Source: Megaleporinus macrocephalus
Taxonomy: Eukaryota; Chordata; Actinopteri; Characiformes; Anostomidae
Length of the DNA stretch: 64,000 nt
Assembly: GCA_021613375.1 (NCBI GenBank)
Contig: CM038706.1
Span: 27,799,866-27,863,865, forward strand
Direction of reading: 5' to 3'
Position 1 is the first letter of the stretch, and each line of letters begins with the position of its first letter. The position numbers were made by a program, and so were the translations under genes. The notes beneath the pieces were generated by a model. That model saw only the letters and a list, made by a program, of their open reading frames with translations. It was not told the origin of the DNA and ran no database searches. Below, piece by piece: positions 12,901-22,447 of the stretch.

Positions 12901-13207
12901 TTAATTAGTCAGATACTGTCCGCGTTTAACCGCGACGGACCTGTTTTGTGCTCATGTTTCCTCGCTGCAGAGTACATTAAAGACTGAATCATTTCGGTTT
13001 AGTGAAACCTGGAAAGATCGATTTGTTACCTGTGTTTACTAATAAAGTCTTACCTTCAGGCCCAAAAGCCACTTGATACTTTAAAGTCAAAATAAAATGG
13101 AAAAAAAAACAAACATAAACAGTGCTTACATAATATACAATATTTATTTAAGTTTCCTTGAAAAAACAGTTAATATCACTAAAATGTGTAAAATTGTTCC
13201 TAAGTAG

Positions 13208-13380
13208 TTTCAGCGGTGTCCCAGCTGGTTACTAAGGTGTTGCTGGCAGTTTCTGGGGTAACCCAGGTTGTTGCTAAAGTGTTGCTAGGTTCATGCTATG
13301 GTATCCTCAGTAGTTGCTACGGTGTTGCTAGGCAGTTTCTATAGTGCCCCAAGTAGTTGTAGGCTGTTACTAGGGCCTCC
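13208..13380. repeat. Degenerate GTTGCTA-type tandem repeat
   Basis: Imperfect copies of a unit resembling GTTGCTAAGGTGTTGCTAGG recur about every 40-50 bp, with related pieces reading GGCAGTTTCTATAGTG and CCCAGGTTG. A shorter relative occurs at about 30115-30220. It is low-complexity dispersed fish repeat material with no coding potential. Confidence 0.55.
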
Positions 13381-13622
13381 CAAACTTAAATATGAATTAA
13401 GTTTTACATTTTTTGTGAAAAGTAAGATGGAAATAGAAAGTGTGCCAAAACCTTTCTACAGGCCACATTTTACTGCCCCCTTTACATTCAGTAAATAAAC
13501 AGTAACTGTGTATTACCATGTGCAGAAGTGTGTCTCTGTAGAAGTTGTGTAACTTATTTACACTTTGACCAGGACTCAAACTTTTACTGTATATATAAAC
13601 TAATATACATCCTGTTTCTACA

Positions 13623-13940
13623 CATGTGGTCTTTTTTAATAACCCCACTTACCATGTAGGCACACTTTGCAGCTCTACAATTACAGACTGTAATCCATCT
13701 GTTATTGTCTACACTGTTACCCTGTTTGGTCAGGACCCCCACAGAGCAGGTATTATTTGTGTGGTGGATCATTCTCTGCACTGCAGTGACACTGCTGTGG
13801 TTTGTTATTGTGTTGTGCTGGTGTAAGTGAAGCAGTTTTTAAAGACTTAAGTTTCACTGCTGCACCAACCAAACAGATTCAGCCAACAGTTTCCTGTAGG
13901 CAGCGTTCCGTGACCACTGATGTTTTATATTTCCATAGTA
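13623..13940. mobile_element. Dispersed non-autonomous element, copy 1
   Basis: It shares CCACAGAGCAGGTATTATTT, a GTGGATCATTCTCTGCACTG-like segment, GTGTTGTGCTGGT and GTGACCACT with 50270-50700, in the same order and orientation. The family is widespread in fish genomes. I believe it is a non-autonomous DNA transposon but cannot name the superfamily from sequence alone. Confidence 0.55.
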
Positions 13941-14044
13941 ATATAAGACAACTACATTGTGCCCGGTCACTGGATTCACAGTAAACATTACATTTCTATA
14001 TTCAATATTTTCTTTATTTCTTTTTCTCTGGTCTCTAGTTTTAC

Positions 14045-14340
14045 AGTTATATGCAAAGGTTTGCCCACTCCTGGTTAAATGACATTTGTTGATTTTCTGG
14101 GTGAAAATAAGTTACAAATCCACTACATAGACACACTTTTACACATTTTAATAGACAGTTATTTTTTATTTACTGTATTTAAAATAGTAGGGAATAAAAT
14201 TCAAACTCATATTGTGTGCAGAAATATGTGAAACATTTTGAAAATACTTTTTTTACTTAAAAATCTACAAAACATTGAATGCTTAAATTGTAAGCGATAC
14301 TTGCAACGGTTTATGGATTAAAGCTATTTGTAAAATGATG
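14045..14340. mobile_element. DNA-transposon-like fragment
   Basis: It begins TATGCAAAGGTTTGCCCACTC and continues CTGGTTAAATGACATTTGTTG. The start resembles the terminus of a common fish DNA transposon (ATGCAAAAGTTTGGGCAC). No transposase frame remains. Similar terminal wording appears near 28185 and 62520. Confidence 0.4.
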
Positions 14341-14699
14341 ACTCTTTGGCCAGCAGATTGAATGTACTGGCTGAACTAGTTCAGTTTAAGCTCACACAAG
14401 AACAGGCAGACTGTCGATTTCTATTTTCCTACATCAATTAAATGAAGCAGCTGCCCTTTACATTATAGGATGAATGGACCAATAGAAAGGCTTCAAAGTA
14501 GCTTGGAAAAAATTCTGGTTGCATTGACGTACATAGAAAGTAAAGACTTTTTTTGGAAAAACTTGTTTTTCACTGGACAGCGACGATATACAAAAACAAA
14601 TGCCAACAGATGTACACAATGACGTGGCATTACTGTCTGTCTGTAGATTACAGACCATGGTTAGTCAGTTTTTCCCAACACACCTGCTTTAACCAGCTA

Positions 14700-15115
14700 A
14701 TTACAGGAGAACTCCACCACTTTTTCTGAACAATTTAGAAATTCTGATGTAAACTTTTCATATGAAGTGGTTTTGTATAGTTTATTGTACAGAAACATTT
14801 AGACATTTAACAGTGGTTGTCATAGGAACCAGGTGTCTACCAACACAAATGTAGTTATTTTATTTACTATCCAAAACCTCTAGGGGACATCCACCTGCCC
14901 TTGTTGTTATATGTAATGTTAATATCCTACATTTTAATACATTTTAACTTCATCACTAGGAAGCAAATATCTAATCAGTATGTAATAAGGGTCTATGTGG
15001 AAGGTTGTAGAGACATTAAACTATTCAGACACCTGGTTCCCATCACCACCAGCTCTGATGTAGCAAGGTTCTCCAGAACAAAGCATTTCACACCAAACCC
15101 CTCTGGATGACTAGA
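14700..15115. mobile_element. MITE-like block with internal inverted repeats
   Basis: GTCATAGGAACCAGGTGTCT (14819-14838) is answered in inverted orientation by AGACACCTGGTTCCCATCAC (15028-15047). The same GGAACCAG motif recurs near 30406 and 42075, so this is a dispersed family. No coding capacity is seen. Confidence 0.45.
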
Positions 15116-15379
15116 TTTTTTTGAAGATTCCCTTAAACAAGTCTTACTGAGTTTAGTAGCTTATTACAGCAAGGAACACACTAACGATGTGCAGGGCAGT
15201 GGACCTACAGGAGAAATGCTGCTGCAAGTAATCCAGCACTAAAACTAGAACTGCTTAAAGGGATCAGAAAAGTTGTTTAGTCTTCTTTTATATAAAACAT
15301 CATCTTTTTCCTCCGTGTGATGTTAGCAAAACAGCAGAGAACTAAAGAACTCAAAGACGTTTTTGAAAAAAAGCAGTAA

Positions 15380-15385
15380 TTTATT
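15380..15385 (-). terminator. AATAAA poly(A) signal on minus strand
   Basis: The transcript strand reads GAATAAATTACTGC, followed by a T-rich stretch and GTCTTTGAGTTCTTTAG. It lies about 60 nt after the stop codon of the candidate terminal exon at 15443-15463, a spacing normal for a 3' UTR. Confidence 0.55.
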
Positions 15386-15442
15386 CATTTCTAATAATAA
15401 ACATTCTCACACAAACAAACTCCACATAATCCAGCAGCCGAG

Positions 15443-15463
15443 TCAGTCTTCTTTCTTACAGTC
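15443..15463 (-). CDS. Candidate terminal mini-exon, probably of mrps6
   Basis: On the minus strand a strong pyrimidine tract (CTTTCTTTCTTTTCTCTCTTCAG) precedes GACTGTAAGAAAGAAGACTGA, which reads Asp-Cys-Lys-Lys-Glu-Asp-stop. An AATAAA follows. The only minus-strand gene upstream is mrps6. Joining this exon in phase 0 to the AAG|gtgtct site at 18876 would give a 121-residue product with a lysine-containing tail. That donor is weak (no G at +5), so the link is an inference. Confidence 0.4.
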   Translation of the reverse strand, partial: DCKKED

Positions 15464-15934
15464 CTGAAGAGAGAAAAGAAAGAAAGTGAGTGTAAAGCTC
15501 CACTTCCTAACACAGGCTCTGCAGCACACTTTCACTTCCCTACACAACTCAAAACAGAGAACATGTATTTAAACCTCAATAGTTCCTGTCAAACAAATTA
15601 ACCATGTTTAGAGAGACTTACTACTCAGTCAGTTCAGCTACATGAAGCTCGTGAACTGCCTGTAAATTAGTTTGTTCAGTCTGAAACAACCAAATGCCTG
15701 TATGCTGCGTACATGACAACATGTCCACAACTAACAGGTGGTCTGGTAGACATCGTTAAGCATTCAAACTCTGAGCCAGAAAAGGTAGAGATTCTAGTCT
15801 TTAAACATAAAATCAGATGGAACAGAGAAAAAAAGAACCAGTGGTGCTACAGCTTAAAACATGCTATCAAACATACATACTGTGTTGCTCTAAATCCTGT
15901 TTTAATTTTTGAGAATTTAGAACTAGGGTTAGCC

Positions 15935-16063
15935 ACGTGTTTGCACACAGTGGGATTTTACCTTCGCATTTACCCATCCGTGCAGTGAATCACCCACATA
16001 TACACACACTAGTGAACATACACACTAGGGGGCAGTGAGCACACATGCCCGGAGCGGTAGGCA
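15935..16063 (-). mobile_element. tRNA-derived SINE, 3' tail fragment
   Basis: Read on the minus strand it gives TGCCTACCGCTCCGGGCATG, then GTGCTCACTGCCCCCTAGTG, GTTCACTAGTGTGTG and a GGGTAAATGCG-like end. This matches the body and tail of the SINE at about 60566-60845. The tRNA-like head is absent, so the copy is 5'-truncated or was cut by the neighbouring element. Confidence 0.65.
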
Positions 16064-16069
16064 TATAAG

Positions 16070-16265
16070 CTCTAGGCCCAGACCAGTGGTTACTAACCCC
16101 GGTAGTAGAGAGTGTAGTCCTGACCCTACTGCTAAGGCATCTGATCCAGCCAATCAGGAACTGAAGAAGTTAATTAGCCGCAGCAGGTGTAGGAAATCGT
16201 GGCTGGAATTAAACAGTGCAGGAAGGCAGCTTTCTAGGACCAGGACGGGAGACCACTGGCGCACA
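16070..16265. mobile_element. MITE-like element with imperfect terminal repeats
   Basis: The left end CCAGTGGTTACTAACCCCGG and the right end GGACCAGGACGGGAGACCACTGG are imperfect inverted copies. The interior (CTGATCCAGCCAATCAGGAA, GCAGCAGGTGTAGG) resembles a dispersed fish repeat. An 85-codon open frame through it (16035-16292) looks accidental. Confidence 0.45.
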
Positions 16266-17746
16266 CGAATTGTAATAACACAGTTTCTCTAGTGTTAAAC
16301 AGTGAGGAACATACATTCTCACTATAATACATCTAGATTATCTATTTTAAAAAATGCTGCTACCCCTGCCACATCACCTAATCGCAATTAATTGGGATGA
16401 TCTCTACAACAACTTTCCACATCTGCTAGATTAGGGAGTTCTAACAGGACGCTTATACTTCAATAGTTGTATGCAAAGGACAATTAAGTTGTTAATTACA
16501 ATTACTAAAATGACTAGGTACTGACTAGGTATTACTTGATCAACTAGGTACTGTGTTCTTCCTGAGCTGGATCAGGTGGGTTCGGACAGAAGAGTGTTTA
16601 AACTGTGCACGGCAGTGGGTTGGGTTGCCAGGAGCAGGATTAATAAACAGTGGTACATAGAGTTTCCAGTGAAGAAAATTGCCACTCAATTATTTTTTTC
16701 CAGACCTGCTGGACACTAGAAGGTGCTCCTTACAAATGAATTTTTATGCATTTTTAATATGTATATAATGGGAGAAATAGGAAGTGGTCAGGTTCCCTTT
16801 AAACCTCCCTCTACCAATCCTTTATATATCAACGTTTAAACATATATGATTTACAGAATAAAAGACAAAAGTAGCTTTAGCCCTAGCACCAAAGTAATAT
16901 ACCACCTTTGTTTAAAGTGATATTCTGTCCTCTAGAAATTTTGTAATTTTTATCCTTCAAACCATTTACAGGAAAACGTGTAGTCAGCTACAATAGTGAT
17001 GACAGATAATCATAAGATGGACTCAGACCCTATGAACCAGTGCAGGCTCATGACTCACACACAGCATAAAGTATGAAGCCAACTAAACTGACTGATGACA
17101 AAGCTGATCATTTCTCTAGATTCTTCATGCTTTCTAATCATTCAGCAAAACCACAGAATGCAGAACTACAGAGAGAGAACTAACACCACTTCAGGAATTC
17201 ACCCTGATTACATAAAGCTAATCTGTGTAGACTGTGTCTATCTTCTGGGAAGGCCTTACACTAGAGGACTAGACTGTATTCAGGTACAAGAGCATTAGTG
17301 AGGTCAGGTACTGATGATGGACAGTCAGTCCTGAATCATTCTAACTTGCAGCAGAAATATTGGATTGAGCTCCATCACTCTCCATTCCAGACCTTACAGC
17401 TTAGCACTGGCCATAGTGAACCTATTCACTGTTCACTATATGTCTATTATTTCATATCTTTCGCGATGCTTTTCTCTGGCAGTTATAAACTGTGTGTGAC
17501 TAAACCGCTGTGTCAGCAGTGGGACTGCAGTGTAAAAGAAAATAACAGCAATGCATTGGCTAAGAAGTGGTTAAAGAAATGTTCAAGTCAGAGTTCTTCA
17601 CAGTAGTGATGAAGCTTTTTGAATGTTGTTACAGGACATTGTTATAAATACAATGCCTTAAACACTGTTTTAGGATTTGGCACACCAAACCATTTAGGCA
17701 TGCAAATAGTTCTCCAAGGAACTCAAGTTTGCAACAACATAAGACA

Positions 17747-17774
17747 GACCGACCGACCGACCGACCGACCGACC
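17747..17774. repeat. (GACC)7 microsatellite
   Basis: Seven perfect GACC units are followed by degenerating AACCTACC copies and a short GT run. Confidence 0.9.
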
Positions 17775-18269
17775 AACCTACCTACATGTGTGTGTGTGTT
17801 CGTTCCTCTCAGCACCTAATTTCAGTCAATATGTTTTTGCACTTCTTGCTAATTTGCTCAGTTCATATGTCCTTGCACTTCTGTACATAGTCAGAATATA
17901 TTATACCTTAATATAAGCATGTGTTATTCAAAGTGTTTGTGCTGCTGTAATGATGTAATTTATATTTGGTAACAATAAGCTGAGTCTATGCAATTCAAGT
18001 TAAAATGGATTAACATTAAAAGCACAATAAAACATATATAAATAATAAAAATAACTATTTTATCCTATATTATACTTATGTGATTTTGTAGTGGAACTCC
18101 TTGATGGGTAGGACATGGATTAAACTTAGCCTTGGGCTGAGTGTTGATGATAAATCACCATTAATCCAGTTCTAGACTTGATCTGGGTCCGAGAAACAGG
18201 CTCTTAAACATAGCTGTGACAAGACAACGTTACAAGCAATGCTAACTCTAACTCTTAAAGATGCTTCTT

Positions 18270-18836
18270 CAAGGCTTCTTAGTAAAAGTGATGGTTCTAT
18301 ATAGAACCATGTCATGCTTAAGTGGTTCTTTACATGGTAAACGGGCTCTTCAGATGGATGGAGAACGCGCTGTATATGTTTCTAAAAAACCCTTTTTTGA
18401 AAATAATTATATATAGCACACAAAAAAAATGTTATTCTATTGTTAAAAGCTTGACACTGGAACCACAGCAGAACCCACACTGTTTATAAAAAACATTCTC
18501 CATCAGTCTGAAGAACAATTTCACAATGTCAAGAACCATTTGAACATGAAATGGTTCTCCATAGAACTCATGAACCCTTCTTGATGCTATATAGAACCAC
18601 TTGCTTTCACATTCTCCATCAGTTTGAAGAACCATTTCACCATGCAAAGAACCATTTAGGCATGCAACTGGTTCTCCAAAGAACTTAAGCTTGCAACAAC
18701 ATAAGAGCCCTTCTTTATGATATATAGAACCATTTGCTTTCACATTCTCAAGAAAATTATTATTTTTTGGGCTGTTTATGGTTGTAAATAGAACCACGGA
18801 CTTTCCTACAGAACCCGTGAGGAACCATACTTGGTT
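18270..18836. mobile_element. Palindrome-bearing repeat with ~130-bp tandem units
   Basis: It contains a perfect 20-bp palindrome, ATGGTTCTATATAGAACCAT (18291-18310). It also has an internal unit repeated about every 132 bp (TATATAGAACCACTTGCTTTCACATTCTC near 18590 and again near 18722). Part of the unit (CCATTTAGGCATGCAA, CTTGCAACAACATAAGA) recurs at about 17690-17745. It begins just past the mrps6 stop. I infer a non-autonomous DNA element of unknown family. Confidence 0.55.
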
Positions 18837-18860
18837 GCATGAAGATTAAAATCCTCACAT

Positions 18861-19220
18861 TTATGCTGAAGACACCTTGTTTGTCTGGGAAGCTGACAGG
18901 CCGCAGCACTGAGCCGGAGAAGTGTCCGTGTCCTTCTTTAACACTGTGGGCCGAATCACGTCCACGTCTCTCCCCAGGTGGTTCAGTAAGCCCTTCACTG
19001 CGGACGGAGACGCGTGAAAGTCAATCAAGTAGTAGCCGCCGTGCGTGTGGCGCTGGCTGTGTTTGGAGATCTTGTACGGCAGTCTTCTATCTCCGAGGTT
19101 CTCCAGCTGTCTGACCACAGCGCCCCTCTCCATCAAGGTCTCCACCGTACGTCGCAGAGCCGCGGCGGCTTCAGGCCTCTGCATCACCTTCATGATGAGA
19201 GAGAGCTCGTACCGAGGCAT
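18861..19220 (-). CDS. mrps6: Mitochondrial small ribosomal subunit protein bS6m
   Basis: This is a single open frame from ATG to TAA, 119 residues, beginning MPRYELSLIMKVMQRPEAAA and containing YYLIDFHAS and DVDVIRPTVLKK. It follows the bS6 fold from the first beta strand through the C-terminal helix, close to the 125 residues of human MRPS6. The protein belongs to the mitoribosome small subunit; no separate cleavable presequence is evident, as in the mammalian protein. The whole conserved domain is uninterrupted, whereas I recall the mammalian gene as having introns within it. The reading frame may stop at 18861, or splice at 18876 (AAG|gtgtct) to the mini-exon at 15443-15463. The first model needs no extra assumption. 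It is head-to-head with nolc1. Identity is secure; the 3' end is not. Confidence 0.9.
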   Translation of the reverse strand: MPRYELSLIMKVMQRPEAAAALRRTVETLMERGAVVRQLENLGDRRLPYKISKHSQRHTHGGYYLIDFHASPSAVKGLLNHLGRDVDVIRPTVLKKDTDTSPAQCCGLSASQTNKVSSA

Positions 19221-19345
19221 GCTTCACTGGTGCGGGTGAGACAGAGACAGAGACTTTCCACCACAATGAAGAAACTCTACAGATCTTCTCTCCTCAGAGA
19301 GGATAAACGTGCGCCGCTAGTGAGGACAGGACGCCGCCATTACAA
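19221..19345 (-). promoter_or_regulatory. mrps6: mrps6 5' UTR / promoter region
   Basis: This GC-richer segment directly upstream of the mrps6 ATG contains GCCGCCAT and GTGCGCCGC, typical of TATA-less housekeeping promoters. A nearby GTGGGCGGAG (19377-19386) resembles a GC box. I see no TATA box. The exact start site is not visible. Confidence 0.4.
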
Positions 19346-19442
19346 ACTTACAGCGGTGAAGAAGCTGTCAGGCCTGTGGGCGGAGCTACGCAGATCGCTG
19401 ATTCTCAAATCATCTGTCCCAGACACTCAGTCAGGCTTATGA

Positions 19443-20040
19443 TGTGTACATTGAGCCATACGCATACAGTGTGCGCCTTGCAGGAGCTAAACACAGGTGC
19501 CTGCGCCCCCTATTGTGCTGGAATGAGAATGACCCATTTGCTGTACAAATGTCTGACCGCTGGTGTGGTCAGTACGAGTACTGTCCTCTAAACAATGCTC
19601 CAAAAATAATACTCAGAAAGATTAGTTCTGTTTTTTAGTGCTTAGTTTACTTTCTTTATATTTAGCAGAATTCTGTTAGTTCTGTTATTTTGTTGTAGTA
19701 TATTTAGTAGCACTTTCTTTTCCTTTTTCTTTTACTGACATTACATTATTTCTTACATTTATTTTTTAGTACTGCATGTATTGTTATTTCATTTATTGTT
19801 TTTATTGTAATGGATTTAAGTTACTTTTGGTAGTACTGTTTTATTTATGTATGTTTAACATAAATCTGTATGTTTTATTTATTTATTCCCAGTACTGTTC
19901 ATGTTTTTCTTTTTTGTAGTTCTGGATTTTTTATAGTATTGTTTTTCTTATTTTTTTGTCATGCTGTTGTTTTTTGTAGTGCCTGATTTACCTTTTTAAT
20001 CTTTTTTGTAGTACAGTTTTTTCTTTTGTAGTTCTCAGCG
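19443..20040. other. T-rich spacer between mrps6 and nolc1
   Basis: The spacer between the divergent genes is dominated by T runs and short TTTATT/TTTTGTAGT repeats. No exon or recognised element is seen. It may be a decayed tail or simply low-complexity DNA. Confidence 0.5.
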
Positions 20041-20067
20041 GTCCTCATAAGTCCAGTTATGCACAAA

Positions 20068-20138
20068 CCACGTGGTGATGACGTGTTTCTTTCGCGCCAT
20101 TTTCTGCGCGTTCGCAGTTCGTGCTGAGTGCGGTGAAG
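20068..20138 (+). promoter_or_regulatory. nolc1: nolc1 promoter / 5' UTR motifs
   Basis: Just before the ATG are a perfect MYC-type E-box (CCACGTGG, 20068-20075), a TGACGTG CRE-like half site and TTCGCGCCATTTT, an E2F-like site also compatible with YY1. These fit a growth-regulated nucleolar gene, but function is inferred from motif alone. Confidence 0.45.
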
Positions 20139-22412
20139 ATGGCGGAGAGCGGAGCGGTTCCCAGTGATCTGTACCAGCATGTTTACACGTTCCTGTTGGA
20201 GAATAAGTTCACCAAAGCCGCCCAGGAGTTCATAAAAAAAGCCAAAGTTGTAAGTACTTTTAAGCGATCTCACTGTGTTGTGCGCGCGCCGAGACAGAGC
20301 GGAGCCGCGCAGCGCGCAGTGGAGCCGCACGCGCAGTTACTGTCAGACACGTGTTTAGTGAGAGTGAGAGAGTGTGAGGAGTGAACAGCGAGGTGAAGTG
20401 ACTTAATGCACTGTTTTGCTTTGTATTTGTATTTATTGAATAAATATTAGTTCTACAGCATAAAACATGTGCTTTTTCAATCAAAGTAACCCGGAGAAAA
20501 TATCTTTTTACTGTAGTTTGAAATAAATCAGCTCCTAATGGTGTGTTAATGAAGGCTCACTGAGTTTAGAGGATTTTTCACATTTATAAACAGGAGAAAG
20601 TGCCCCTGTCTCGCTTTGGTATTCTCACTCTGTCTATGAGAAGTACCTGAGATCAGTAGGAGATCTCATTTAGGATATTTCTTTCTTCTGGTGTGTGTGT
20701 GTCCACCGCTGCTGTCTCATATATCCAAAATTGTAACTTTACAGAAAATAGAAAACATACTTTACTTCTAATGTTAGTAAATAAACACATTTTTTTTCAA
20801 GTAATTTTTGGCCATTTTTGGTTAATTCATAGTGAAATTTACACTCAGTGTAAAAGGCAACAGGTAATATAACACAGGACTATAAAACTAATACAAACCA
20901 AGAGCAGTTATGCACAGTTGTTCTATAGTTGTGCCATATATATCACATTTGTCTGCCTTTTGGGACAAACAATTAATTTAAGTTATATAATTTCAGTCTA
21001 ACTGCTTTTAAGGCAGTTCATAGGGGTGATGGATACAGTGTGTGTTCCCAATGTTTTGCTTGGCAATGCTATATGGATACATGGACACGTATAGTAATAG
21101 CATCTATTGCAGAAATCTCCCAATATTCATCAAAAAGGTTTAATATTGGAGTAATGTCATTGTCATGTAAGTATTCTGGTATAGTGTTGTGGAGCCCACT
21201 CCTAGTAGTTAAGTGGTTGCAGTTGGGTTTAAAGGGATAGTCCTGCCTCAACTTGTGTACAGCCGTGTTTCACCCTCATCCTCATTACTTTAACAGTTTT
21301 CATGTTTTTGTCCATCACTGTTTTCACACTACTATATCCAGAATGCACTGTACAAATACACTAGCATTAGAAATCAATACAGCACTTAACAATTCCTGAT
21401 AGCATTTATAGTCTTTAAAATGTACTTCCATCTTCAAAGTGTCTCATAAGAAATGCCTTTCTTTTTGTTATAGAGGCAGCACATCACATGTAGTGGTATT
21501 TTCAATTCTCTGAAGTTCCCAAAAACTCATTAACGCTGTAAAGATGTTTTGTGCTGGTTGTGGTAAAAGGTGTGCCGAGTCTGTACCAGAAATGAAAAAG
21601 ACTGTTCAGGTAATAGTATATAGTTACTGAAGGTCTGTGTTTATTCAGAAACCCCAGGACCAGAATGAAGAAGGACTCCTCGACATCTTCAAATTCTGGC
21701 TCCAGTAAGTCTTTGCTGATTATCTCTCCTTGTTAAAGTTTGTTTGTTGGTAAGATGCTGTTGTTTGACATGTTAGAAGATCCTAACAGATCCGGCTGTG
21801 TTTCTAACTCATTCAGCTCTGGAGAGTCCAGGAAGCGAAAGGCGGTTACCGGTGGTCCTGTTGCAGTTAACGGGCCATCTGCGAAGAAGGCCAAGCAGGA
21901 GAGCTCGAGTAGTGAAGAGTCGAGCAGTGATGAGGAGGAGGACGCCCCAGCTGCCAAGAAAGCACCTCAAGGTGATTTTTGTCTCTCTCTCTTTCTCGGC
22001 AGAAATATTTGGTCTGGATTGCCAAAAAATTGTTCGACTGTTAGTTAATAACAGTTCTCTTGTGATCTTAATTAGCCATCAGTCGATTAAGTGATCGATC
22101 AGTAATCATATCTTAAAAAAGCCACAACAGCATAACAGTTTGGTAATCTGGCCTAAAGCCCCGCCCACAGTGTCGTTGGATTGGTCGAAATGTGTATGAC
22201 AATTTACGTGCAACCGACAAGCACTTTTCTAAATGTGGACAACAAATACTTTTCAGTTTGAGGAGATGCAGAACCTCAGCATCTTCGTTTCCACATGAGA
22301 GGAAGACTAAACATGAACTGCAAAGCTGGCAAAAAACTCAATGTAGTGATAGAAGTCATATCAGACCGCATTCATACAGGCAGCTCGAGCCCTGCCTGAA
22401 ACATCACAACAG

Positions 22413-22447
<35 letters not shown>

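Larger units (their letters stand above)
12901..15379. other. Intergenic gap psap-mrps6, repeat-filled
   Basis: No exon is supported here. It contains a degenerate tandem repeat (13208-13380), a dispersed element (13623-13940) also found at 50270-50700, a DNA-transposon-like fragment (14045-14340) and a MITE-like block with inverted segments (14700-15115). What remains is unremarkable AT-rich sequence. Confidence 0.6.
15464..18269. other. Repeat-bearing gap or putative mrps6 intron
   Basis: No coding exon is seen. It contains a SINE tail (15935-16063), a MITE-like element (16070-16265), a GACC tetranucleotide tract (17747-17774) and a short piece of the TATATAGAACC-type element (about 17655-17745). 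If the 15443-15463 exon belongs to mrps6, this is part of its intron; otherwise it is intergenic. Confidence 0.5.
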
